Positions 28,251 to 35,489 of a DNA stretch of 64,000 nt are shown here, in pieces. The DNA comes from Chitinophaga arvensicola. Its GTDB lineage: Bacteria; Bacteroidota; Bacteroidia; Chitinophagales; Chitinophagaceae. Under the pieces are notes generated by a model. That model had not been told where the DNA came from and made no database searches. It was given only the letters and a program-made list of their open reading frames with translations. Location of the stretch: assembly GCF_900110835.1 (NCBI RefSeq), contig NZ_FOJG01000001.1, forward strand, positions 2,181,022 through 2,245,021, given 5' to 3'. Every line of letters begins with the position of its first letter. Within the stretch, counting starts at the first letter, position 1. A program made the translations under genes and the position numbers.

Positions 28251-28643
28251 ATGGAAAAGAACACGTTTGACCCCTGGGCATGGGGTGAAAGAACCAATTC
28301 AGCACAAGCCGTTGAAGCAAAAAATGTAACAGGTACCTTGTATTGTTCAGGACAGGTAGCGATTGATGCCAATGGCATACCCAGCAGTGCTGATATGCGT
28401 TCACAGCTTATTCAGACCATTCAGAACCTGGAGCAGCTTGTCAATGAATCAGGCTATGATCCTAAGAACATTGTAAGACTCAATGTTTACACCACCAGTG
28501 TGCAGGATTTCTTTTCCACCAGTATGGATATTTACTCGGGGTTTCTGACAAAGTATGGTATTAAGCAGGCCACTACTTTGCTGGAAGTAAAGGGTCTTTT
28601 TGCCACGCTTACCGTTGAACTGGAAGCGACTGTAGTGAAGTGA
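28251..28643 (+). CDS. RidA/YjgF-family protein, probably not an imine deaminase
   Basis: A 130-residue member of the RidA (YjgF/UK114) family, usually a trimer in the cytoplasm. Family features include LYCSGQVAIDANG, QTIQNLEQLVNESG and RLNVYTTSVQDF. The arginine that binds the substrate carboxylate in true RidA (in a P-R-x-x-V-E context near the end) is replaced here: the motif reads GLFATLTVELEA. Members lacking this arginine do not deaminate 2-aminoacrylate, so the role is unknown. It is followed by a terminator. Confidence 0.88.
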   Translation: MEKNTFDPWAWGERTNSAQAVEAKNVTGTLYCSGQVAIDANGIPSSADMRSQLIQTIQNLEQLVNESGYDPKNIVRLNVYTTSVQDFFSTSMDIYSGFLTKYGIKQATTLLEVKGLFATLTVELEATVVK

Positions 28644-28683
28644 TTATTTGCTGCATCACCATGATTATGCGGAGTTGGAAATG

Positions 28684-28716
28684 CTTTTGCCGGCTTACAG
28701 AATAAGCCGGCAAAAG
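28684..28716 (+). terminator. Terminator after the RidA-family gene
   Basis: Arms 28684-28697 and 28703-28716 pair perfectly over 14 bases with a five-base loop; a short TATTTTAT tail follows. It lies 40 bases after the stop and could also serve the convergent beta-helix gene. Confidence 0.75.
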
Positions 28717-28764
28717 TATTTTATCATCATAGATAGCAATCCGGAAATTGCTGTCCGCATGATT

Positions 28765-30702
28765 TTACAAAACCACGGTTACCTGAACGGTATCGCTTTT
28801 GTACTGTCCGAGTGCATTTCCAACGACTATGCTGAACACGTACACACCGCTTACCATGTTGGTAACTGCGGTAGCTGCGGCGTTGGGCGTAGCAATAACA
28901 GATGCTCCTGATACGGGCTGCGGACCTACAGGCTGAGTTTTCCTGAATCCTTGTATTACTGCGCTGTTATTGGGCAGATAGTAGTTGTTGGTATCTACGT
29001 TGGCAATAGCCTCCGTGAGATACTGTACGTTGGCATCTGCACCTGCCAGTGGTCTGGTTACAATAGTATTGTATCCATAATCTTGTGGGTTTTCTGTGTA
29101 TACATAGAAGCTATCGTAATTGTCGCCTCCGGCATTGTTCCTTGGCGCCATCAGGATATTACGTTTCATGATCACCTGCAGATTGTTGGTGCCGGATACG
29201 CCACCTGATTTGTTGTAGTATCCATTTACCCTTATCAGCGCGCCGCCACCACATCTTGAGAAGGTATTTCCTTCTACCGTGATCTGGCCGGGATGATTTT
29301 CTGTGTTGTTGGTGCCGGATCTTGCTGCAATGGAGGCCATGTCACCGCTAACGTTCGCAGCATTCGTATTGTAGCAAAGATTGTTTTTGAAAATATGACC
29401 GGCGCCGGTGCCATAAAACTGAAGATGTTCACCCCAGGAGTCATGTGTGATATTATCGTGAACGTTGCTGGTTTCTGAGCGTCCGCCGATCAGGATACCA
29501 CCGTTATGACTTGCTCTGGCGGGAATATTCACAGATGCCCAGTTATACACTTCGTTCTGATAAACTTCGATGTTTTTACTGGCTGAAATCTGGATACCGT
29601 CTTTACCGGTATTTAGTATCCGGCCATTCCACACCTTTACGTTATTGATCATAATAGGTTGCTTGTACCGGTTGCTGTCGGCCGGAGGCGCATCATAGGG
29701 ACCGGAGTTATAAGGCGCATTGCCGGTCAGATCCCAGTACGTGGCTGTATGTCCGATATATAGTCCTTCATTGTATGAATTGTCGATGATAAAGTCGTGG
29801 ATCAACATATCCTGCAACGTGGTATTAGGATACCAGGTAGCGCTTTGTCCGGATACAGGATCTGTTTTGGCTACGATGCAGGTGCCTCCCTGAGTAGCAG
29901 TAAAATAACAGATTTCGAATTTTTCGGAGAAAGCATCAAATGACAGGTTCCTGTATGCAGAGCGATAAGGTTCGCCACCACCATCGGTGTTAACTTCAGA
30001 GCCGGTAAATAACAGGTTATCCCAGTGTGTGCCGGCAAAAATGAAGTGTTTGGAATTGGAGGTTTGTAAAGCATAGGCTGGTCCGCCATTTGCAGCCCAG
30101 GTAGTATTACCGATGCGTGTGATCTGGCCGGCCGGATTTCTGAATACGATAGGATTGGCCGCTGTGCCTTGTACATTGGTCAGTGTCACCGACCTGAAAT
30201 TTCCCTGCAGTATAATCAGATCACCAGGCAGCGTGTTTGTATTGTCAAAAACAATATCCCCTGCTCCGGAAGGCGTAAACGTTCTTGTTCTCAGCGGTGT
30301 AAATGATCCGCCGTTGAACCCGGTGCCGATGGGTTCTACCGGGCCGGATTGTTTGGTCCAGAGATACGATGTAATGGCGCTGTTGGCATCGCTGGCAGTT
30401 GCCAGTAAATTGGTATTCGCTACTGAAATACTTTGATCTGCTCCGGCATTCACAATGATCGTATTGGTGATGTCATTTGCCCAGGCGGGGAATCCGTTGG
30501 CTGCCACTTTAAGCAGCTGGCCTACTGTTCCAACAGGTATGCGTTGCATGCTTCCATCTGCTCCACGGGCGTACATATCGCCAAAGGCGTCTTCGTCGCT
30601 GCTTATCTCCGCAGTTGTAAAGGATTGTACAGTATCAGGTTGGGAAGCATCTTTCATGTCTTGCTGTGTCGCCTTCGATGGTTGTTCTTTCTTTTGTGTC
30701 AT
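28765..30702 (-). CDS. Beta-helix protein with tail-fibre-like stalk and a split Ig-like (PKD/K319) domain
   Basis: A 645-residue protein with no signal peptide. Residues ~36-76 (GDMYARGADGSMQRIPVG, GQLLKVAANGFPAWAN) resemble stalk repeats of phage tail fibres. Residues ~83-121 (VNAGADQSIS, SYLWTKQSGP) are the first half of a K319/PKD-type Ig domain, whose second half (ATPNAAATAV, SGVYVFSIVV, DTVQVTV) appears only at 600-645. Between them is a long right-handed parallel beta-helix with repeated Asn-rich turns, of the kind found in polysaccharide lyases and phage spikes. It might be a secreted glycan-binding or cleaving protein, or a spike exported by another route. The domain split is visible; its function is inferred. 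Confidence 0.7.
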   Translation of the reverse strand: MTQKKEQPSKATQQDMKDASQPDTVQSFTTAEISSDEDAFGDMYARGADGSMQRIPVGTVGQLLKVAANGFPAWANDITNTIIVNAGADQSISVANTNLLATASDANSAITSYLWTKQSGPVEPIGTGFNGGSFTPLRTRTFTPSGAGDIVFDNTNTLPGDLIILQGNFRSVTLTNVQGTAANPIVFRNPAGQITRIGNTTWAANGGPAYALQTSNSKHFIFAGTHWDNLLFTGSEVNTDGGGEPYRSAYRNLSFDAFSEKFEICYFTATQGGTCIVAKTDPVSGQSATWYPNTTLQDMLIHDFIIDNSYNEGLYIGHTATYWDLTGNAPYNSGPYDAPPADSNRYKQPIMINNVKVWNGRILNTGKDGIQISASKNIEVYQNEVYNWASVNIPARASHNGGILIGGRSETSNVHDNITHDSWGEHLQFYGTGAGHIFKNNLCYNTNAANVSGDMASIAARSGTNNTENHPGQITVEGNTFSRCGGGALIRVNGYYNKSGGVSGTNNLQVIMKRNILMAPRNNAGGDNYDSFYVYTENPQDYGYNTIVTRPLAGADANVQYLTEAIANVDTNNYYLPNNSAVIQGFRKTQPVGPQPVSGASVIATPNAAATAVTNMVSGVYVFSIVVGNALGQYKSDTVQVTVVL

Positions 30703-31229
30703 TTTTTGGGATTTTAGTGATTAATTATTGGCCAATAGGTTTGTTTTATATGATTTTTTCTGTCTGATAACTACCGCATGTATATCTCATCAGAGAATGC
30801 TATTGTCGGGCATGCGGGTTATGTCCGCTGCCGGTTACTGTAGTATTGCCGGCTTACAGCTTTAATAATTTCGTAAGGAGAATTGAACGATGGCATTATT
30901 TATATAGTCATCGTTGAGCGGATGCAATTGATTGCCTTTGAGCGTAAGATTTTTGAACGTGCAGAAGATACGGGATGAGATTTTTTTTCTACTATCATAC
31001 TGGTCGTTTTGAGGTTAACACTACCAAATTACCAAAGGCTTACGCACTCTATTTACGTAGCGTCAACTTTCATGATCGTAGCATGATAAGAAGGCCAACC
31101 GGAAGACAGGATATGTGAAATGCTGGTATTATTCATCGGTGAAAGTCAGTGCCTTGCTGTTAATAGCATCTCCATATTTTTAATACTCCAATAGAGGTTA
31201 TATATTGGACAATAAATCTGTACCAACCT
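30703..31229. other. Intergenic stretch with a possible gene remnant
   Basis: No intact gene. On the minus strand, 30862-31010 reads open to a stop (TAA at 30862-30864) and encodes a leucine-rich-looking tail with FKNLTLKGNQL near its centre, but it has no start and no upstream continuation. It may be the decayed 3' end of a gene. Nothing else was found. Confidence 0.3.
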
Positions 31230-31691
31230 ATGAAATATTTTTTTAGTTTTATCTTCCTTCTCTGTGCTATAACTACTTCCGGGCAGGCGATCTTTCCTAA
31301 AGGGTTTAAATTAATAAAAGGCGACAATTTAACCGGCGAGTATGACACCTATTCCAATGGAAAAGATGTTTTTCAAATGCATTTCTTTTTTAGAACCTAT
31401 GACGACGATTTCAACTGGAACGATGAAAAATATAAGCAACACATTGCAGACTGCATGGGTTATCCGATGTATAGAACCACAGATAGCCTCTTATGGGGAA
31501 CAGGGAAAATGAATGGATATTACTCCTATGTAGTGGTAGACTGGAATGGTGAAGTATTTGAACTTATTTCCGAACAGAATGATGCAGACTTTTCTTACTA
31601 TTCGAAATGGCTTATTTCTTCTATCAGAGAATACCGTAAAAGAGGAAAAATGTTTATGTTTCTGACGAGGTTTCGTTTGATTCATAACTAA
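31230..31691 (+). CDS. Small secreted protein of unknown function
   Basis: A 153-residue protein with signal peptide MKYFFSFIFLLCAITTSG. The mature part has no motif I recognise; it is rich in aromatic residues (FQMHFFFRTYDDDFNWN, MNGYYSYVVVDW). The end looks altered: after REYRKRGK the frame reads MFMFLTRF, whereas one extra A in the run at about 31648-31652 would give NVYVSDEVSF and a stop 40 bases later. This suggests a recent single-base indel, or a chance coincidence. It sits in a region of decayed genes. Confidence 0.55.
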   Translation: MKYFFSFIFLLCAITTSGQAIFPKGFKLIKGDNLTGEYDTYSNGKDVFQMHFFFRTYDDDFNWNDEKYKQHIADCMGYPMYRTTDSLLWGTGKMNGYYSYVVVDWNGEVFELISEQNDADFSYYSKWLISSIREYRKRGKMFMFLTRFRLIHN

Positions 31692-31709
31692 CGAGCAGTT
31701 ATGATCTGA

Positions 31710-31838
31710 AACGGTGGATTGGATGGAACATACAAAGGTCAAAAGCAACCAATGGATGTTTATGTTTACACGCTCGACATCACTGAAAGTGATGATTCTA
31801 AAACCTTTATGAAGGAACATGTGACGCTTATCAGGTAA
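31710..31838 (+). pseudogene. Lone type IX secretion type-B sorting-domain fragment
   Basis: The stretch has no start codon and follows a TGA at 31707-31709. It encodes GTYKGQKQPMDVYVYTL and ends HVTLIR before TAA, the hallmark end of gliding-motility-associated (CHU_C) C-terminal domains that target proteins to the type IX system. The protein that carried it is gone, so this is the tail of a deleted or rearranged gene. Confidence 0.7.
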
Positions 31839-31916
31839 AAGACGCATCAAAAAGTAATCCTGATCCGAGAATCAAGATGATGAAAGACGATTATCTGTGG
31901 AGCGTTTTTTATTTGA

Positions 31917-32096
31917 AGTCATGTGCTGCAAAATAGCTCCAAAGTCGCTTTCCAATCAGAAGAAGCCCTCATGAAGCTCTTATTCCTTGTTCAGGAAAAT
32001 ATATATGCCAAATGGAGCAAGCCTGATTACAACTGGAATCAGATTCCTGGCCAATTATCGATTATATTTAGTGATCGATTAAAACTTACTCTTTAA
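31917..32096 (+). pseudogene. IS256-family transposase remnant (C-terminal end)
   Basis: An open stretch without start. It encodes FQSEEALMKLLFLVQENIYA, then KWSKPDYNWNQIPGQLSIIF and SDRL before the TAA. This is the pattern of the C-terminus of IS256 transposases, where a FPSDEAxLKxLYLA motif precedes KKWT and DW residues and FxxRL. The catalytic DDE region is absent and I found no terminal repeats, so it is an inactive remnant. Confidence 0.7.
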
Positions 32097-32151
32097 TCCA
32101 CTTTATGTAATACCATTTAAACTGCACTCTTTTGTTCTGTATATAAACTAA

Positions 32152-32184
32152 AAATGGTTGTTAGCTATTCGCCAACAGCCATTT
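32152..32184 (+). repeat. Imperfect inverted repeat near the transposase remnant
   Basis: Arms 32152-32165 and 32171-32184 pair over 14 bases with two G-T wobbles and a five-base loop. It could be a weak terminator (CTTTAC follows) or part of an insertion-sequence end. Confidence 0.3.
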
Positions 32185-32383
32185 CTTTACTGAGTGTTAG
32201 AAGTTGCAGGAAGCTAACTTTTAACGCACTTGTAATATCCCCATAAATTAATCCTGTAATACCCAATTTATTGCTCTAACTTTATCGAGGTTACATTTGG
32301 CTTCTTCTGATTTAGTTTGGGTTTCTTTTTCTTATTTAGCCCCTGTTTTTCAGTAGTATGCATATTTAATTAAAATTATATTT

Positions 32384-32692
32384 GTGAATATTTTTGTAGG
32401 TAATATAGGTGACAGAACAACTGAAGATGAGATATGGTCTTTATTTGACCCATTTGGAGTTGTATATAGTATTAATGTGGCTTACGATAAGTACAGTGGC
32501 CGTTCTAAAGGCTTTGCATTCGTTGAAATGCCAGATGATTCCAATGCAGTACTGGCAATTAAGGAATTGAATAATTCAGTAGTTGCTGGCCATACAATAG
32601 TTGTGTATGAGGCTCGTCCAAAACCTGAAAGACCAGAAAATAATCGTTTCTCCAGATCCGGCCCAAGGCCTGGATTTAGACCCAGATACTAA
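32384..32692 (+). CDS. RRM-type RNA-binding protein
   Basis: A 102-residue RNA-binding protein with one RRM. RNP2 is IFVGNI at residues 3-8 and RNP1 is KGFAFVEM at 42-49; the C-terminus is basic and rich in Pro and Arg (RPKPERPEN, PRPGFRPRY). The start is GTG at 32384, since family members begin with M-N-I-x-V-G-N and no in-frame ATG precedes it. A perfect TATATTTG sequence (32377-32384) overlaps the start codon, so either it is a chance match or the real transcript start is elsewhere. Such proteins often act in RNA folding or cold response. Its surroundings are AT-rich compared with the neighbouring loci. Confidence 0.85.
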   Translation: MNIFVGNIGDRTTEDEIWSLFDPFGVVYSINVAYDKYSGRSKGFAFVEMPDDSNAVLAIKELNNSVVAGHTIVVYEARPKPERPENNRFSRSGPRPGFRPRY

Positions 32693-32743
32693 TAGTTGGA
32701 TGTTTTAAAACGTCGATTACCTTTATCTGTCAGGAGAGCAGAG

Positions 32744-32790
32744 GAGCAAAGCCGCAAAATACGTTAAGTAGTTTGTAGCTTTGCTCTTAC
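32744..32790 (+). terminator. Likely terminator after the RRM gene
   Basis: Arms 32744-32762 and 32768-32786 pair over 19 bases with three mismatches and a five-base loop, followed by TTACTTTT. It lies 52 bases after the RRM stop. Confidence 0.5.
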
Positions 32791-33122
32791 TTTTCTATGT
32801 ATCGGATAGCAGCAACCCAGGCTGAATTTTCCAATTATACCCTTAATAAACTTCAGTAACAAGAACTGTTAGCAACTGGGTTCCGCCTATGAGGTGACGG
32901 TGAAGATGTGTATCATCATGTTAGTTGTGTGAGTTCGGAAACTTTAGCCTTTACGGGTTCTTCGGTCTGTATGAATAGTGCATTGTTTCAAAAAGAAATC
33001 CTAAGCTGGATTTTGAAATAATGTGATTTACCACACACTGAACTTGCGATTTAGTTCCTGGGAGAATCCCTAACGAGGAGAGAATTAATCGGAACTCGAC
33101 TAAATACTTGACTTAAAATAGA

Positions 33123-33145
33123 AAACCCGCGACTAGCGCGGGTTT
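33123..33145 (-). terminator. Terminator of tRNA-Asp
   Basis: Arms 33123-33131 and 33137-33145 pair perfectly over nine bases with a five-base loop. On the minus strand the tail is T-rich (TTCTATTTT). It lies 14 bases past the tRNA 3' end. Confidence 0.7.
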
Positions 33146-33158
33146 CTTCGAGATTTTG

Positions 33159-33232
33159 CGGACCGGACGGGACTCGAACCCGCGACCTCCGCCGTGACAG
33201 GGCGGCATTCTAACCAACTGAACTACCGATCC
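33159..33232 (-). tRNA. tRNA-Asp (anticodon GTC)
   Basis: A 74-base tRNA. The acceptor arm is GGATCGG (33232-33226) with CCGGTCC (33166-33160), the discriminator base is G as expected for aspartate, and the anticodon loop reads CTGTCAC, giving GTC. The T loop GGTTCGAGTCC is standard. The CCA end is not encoded. The gene-poor, mobile-element-bearing stretch lies beyond its 3' end. Confidence 0.95.
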
Positions 33233-33388
33233 TTAGTACAGACGGGCCTTTCAGCCGATCTATATCCCCCGTTTGGGATTGCAAATGTAGCAACATTATT
33301 TACAATCAACCAAATTTTTTTGCGAATAATCTGAAATTTATTCCGGTAAGAGGGCCGAAACCCACGCCATACAGGGAAAGCAGCGATT

Positions 33389-33415
33389 GGTAACCGTGTA
33401 TCCGTACACGTTACC
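33389..33415. repeat. Palindrome between tRNA-Asp and the rhomboid gene
   Basis: GGTAAcCGTGTA (33389-33400) pairs with TACACGTTACC (33405-33415) apart from one bulged C, with a four-base loop. It is 85 bases upstream of the rhomboid start and could be an operator or an RNA hairpin. Confidence 0.35.
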
Positions 33416-33499
33416 ACCATACATTGCCGCCGTTTTATTTTGTTATATTTAAACAATTTCACATATTGCAGGGGTGTTTGTAAACGCCCTGCAGCAACC

Positions 33500-34342
33500 A
33501 TGAATTATACCCGCATCATCGCCCTGGCAATTGTTTTCATAAATATCCTCTTTTCCTGGAAAGGATTCAACAGCCGTACATTCTTCAATAAATATGCTTT
33601 TGAAGTGGAAAGGATCCGCTTATTCAGAGAGTACCGGCGCCTGCTGACTTCCGGCTTCCTGCATGTCAGCTGGAAACACCTGCTGTTTAATATGGCTTCG
33701 CTGCTGGCATTTAGTTTTCTGCTGGAAACTAACCTCACCGCCACAGCTTTTGCTATTATTTATTTTGGAAGCCTTATTGGTGGCAACCTGTTATCGCTGT
33801 ATGTGCACCGCCGGGAAAATGACTACAGCGCAGTAGGTGCTTCCGGCGCCATCTGCGGCGTTATTTTCGCGGCAGTGGCCATGTATCCAGACAGGGGAGT
33901 GGATGTAGGTGGACTGTTTTCCGTTCCGGGATGGGTATACGGCCTTGGATACCTGTTGCTGGCTATTTATGGCATCCGGTCGCGCCGTGATAACATAGGA
34001 CATGATGCACATCTGGGTGGTGCTATGGTGGGGATACTGATTGCATTGTTCATTGAACCTGGTACATTGCGGGAGAACTTTGCAGTAGTGATAGCATTGC
34101 TGGTACCTTGTATCTTTTTTATGTATGTGATTATCAATAAGCCGCAGGCGATCCTGGTGGATAATTACCATTATAACCAACACCACGTATTTGTGGATAT
34201 CGATGACCAGTATAATATGGGAAAAGCAAGCCAGCAGAAAGAACTGGATGCCATCCTGGAGAAGATCCACCAGCGGGGTATGCAGAGTCTTACCAAAACA
34301 GAGAAAGATAAACTGGAGTTATATTCCCGTCAGATCAATTAA
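33500..34342 (+). CDS. Rhomboid-family intramembrane serine protease
   Basis: About 280 residues from the ATG at 33500; an in-frame ATG at 33440 would add an unlikely Cys-rich leader. Six or so membrane helices are seen. The catalytic serine is Ser115 in GASGAICG and the histidine His171 in HDAHLGGAMVG; the conserved HxxxxHxxxN of helix 2 is present (His55, His60, Asn64). The C-terminal ~80 residues (after HLGG and the last helix) are soluble and end in a coiled-coil-like segment. It cleaves transmembrane substrates within the inner membrane. No partner gene is obvious. Confidence 0.92.
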   Translation: MNYTRIIALAIVFINILFSWKGFNSRTFFNKYAFEVERIRLFREYRRLLTSGFLHVSWKHLLFNMASLLAFSFLLETNLTATAFAIIYFGSLIGGNLLSLYVHRRENDYSAVGASGAICGVIFAAVAMYPDRGVDVGGLFSVPGWVYGLGYLLLAIYGIRSRRDNIGHDAHLGGAMVGILIALFIEPGTLRENFAVVIALLVPCIFFMYVIINKPQAILVDNYHYNQHHVFVDIDDQYNMGKASQQKELDAILEKIHQRGMQSLTKTEKDKLELYSRQIN

Positions 34343-34348
34343 AAGGGG

Positions 34349-34419
34349 CCGGCCTTTGCCCTTACCTGCCCCGGCGCCCGCATCGGCGCGTGGGTTGTTC
34401 TGGTAAAGACAAAGGCCGG
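34349..34419. terminator. Long hairpin between rhomboid and GH16 genes
   Basis: Outer arms 34349-34358 and 34410-34419 pair over ten bases; inner segments (CTTACC with GGTAAAG, GCGCC with GGCGC) can extend the pairing over about 70 bases. It sits between convergent genes and probably terminates both, though no strong T-run follows. Confidence 0.5.
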
Positions 34420-34448
34420 TAGCCCATGGTTACTGTATACGTCTATTC

Positions 34449-35486
34449 CTAATTTTTATATACCCTTACATAATCTACTTCCATAGTAGCGCTGGTAACT
34501 GCGGGGTCGATAGCACCGCCGAAATGACCGCCCATCGCCATGTTGAGGATGATAAAGAAGTCGTGGTCGAATGCGGAATTGCCTGCACTGTTGAATGTAT
34601 AGAACAGTTGATCATCTACATAAAAACGGATCAGTGTGGGCGACCAGTCCATCGCATATTTATGGAAGGTGGTGGTTTCATTCAGCACATTTGTCGTTCC
34701 CCCGTCGGCGTTAGCACCGGCATGATTGGGATGATGTACGGTACCATAGATCTTGGTGGGTTCATTGCCTTTATGTTCCATAATATCTATTTCACCGCAG
34801 GCAGGCCAGCCTACCGTTGCCGCATTGGCGCCCAGCATCCAGAGTGCTGGCCAGGTACCGCCGCCAGTGGGCAGTTTGGCGCTGATTTCCACCCTTCCGT
34901 ATTTGAAAGTAAATTTACCACGGGTCAGTATGCGGGCAGATGTATACGCACTGCCAGAGAAGCTTTCCTTAAGCAAATTAATTTTAAGGGTACCATTGGA
35001 CACGCTCACATTTTTAGACCGGTCTGTATAGTATTCCGCTTCTGCATTGCCCCAGCCATTGTCGCCGGTGCCAATATCATAGCCCCATTTGGTGGGATCC
35101 GGTGCCCCATCGGTATTGAATTCTTCAGACCATATCAATCCTGCAGCAATAGTCACCGTAACGGTAGTTGATTTGCTGACGGTTAATCCGTCTGCACTTT
35201 TAGCAGTTACTTTCACCGTAAAAGTTTGCTGTCCGGTGCCACTGTAAGTATAGTTAGTGATACCATTGGCAACGGTTTTGGTGGTGCCGTTTCCAAAATC
35301 ATAATCATAACTGACGGCATTGTCGGCCATGGCCGTAAACGCCACCGATCCACTATTGTCGGTATTCACGATGGCATTCAACACCAGGTTGGTGGGTGCA
35401 ATTTTTGCCGGCGGCGCTTTATCATTTTTTCCGCAGCTGGCAGTACTGATCAGTAATGCCAGCATCATTCCTGTGATATATTTCAT
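34449..35486 (-). CDS. GH16 endo-beta-glucanase lipoprotein with PKD domain
   Basis: A 345-residue lipoprotein (Cys18 in lipobox TASC). A PKD domain occupies ~30-115, followed by the GH16 catalytic domain. The catalytic motif GEIDIMEH holds nucleophile Glu232, Asp234 and acid/base Glu237; the EEFNTDGAPDPTKW start of the fold is typical of laminarinases. It would cut beta-1,3- or mixed-linkage glucans outside the cell. It is the last gene of a minus-strand operon of susC, susD and two PKD lipoproteins, 3 bases after its neighbour, the layout of laminarin loci in marine and soil Bacteroidota. Confidence 0.93.
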   Translation of the reverse strand: MKYITGMMLALLISTASCGKNDKAPPAKIAPTNLVLNAIVNTDNSGSVAFTAMADNAVSYDYDFGNGTTKTVANGITNYTYSGTGQQTFTVKVTAKSADGLTVSKSTTVTVTIAAGLIWSEEFNTDGAPDPTKWGYDIGTGDNGWGNAEAEYYTDRSKNVSVSNGTLKINLLKESFSGSAYTSARILTRGKFTFKYGRVEISAKLPTGGGTWPALWMLGANAATVGWPACGEIDIMEHKGNEPTKIYGTVHHPNHAGANADGGTTNVLNETTTFHKYAMDWSPTLIRFYVDDQLFYTFNSAGNSAFDHDFFIILNMAMGGHFGGAIDPAVTSATMEVDYVRVYKN

Positions 35487-35489
35487 ACG

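Larger units (their letters stand above)
32693..33158. other. Intergenic stretch before tRNA-Asp
   Basis: No gene with a start was found. It begins with a terminator-like hairpin (next entry). An open stretch from about 32902 to a TAA at 33021 is 40-odd codons with no recognisable similarity. Nothing else was seen. Confidence 0.4.

Noticed and set aside
31697..33158. An integrated prophage
   Set aside because: No integrase, capsid, terminase or lysis gene is present; only the tail-fibre-like stalk of the neighbouring beta-helix gene hints at phage ancestry.
33159..33232. A tRNA-integrated island with direct repeats
   Set aside because: I searched by eye for a copy of the tRNA 3' end in the flanking 2.5 kb and found none.
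34349..34419. A riboswitch
   Set aside because: It lies between two convergent genes' 3' ends, not in a 5' leader.
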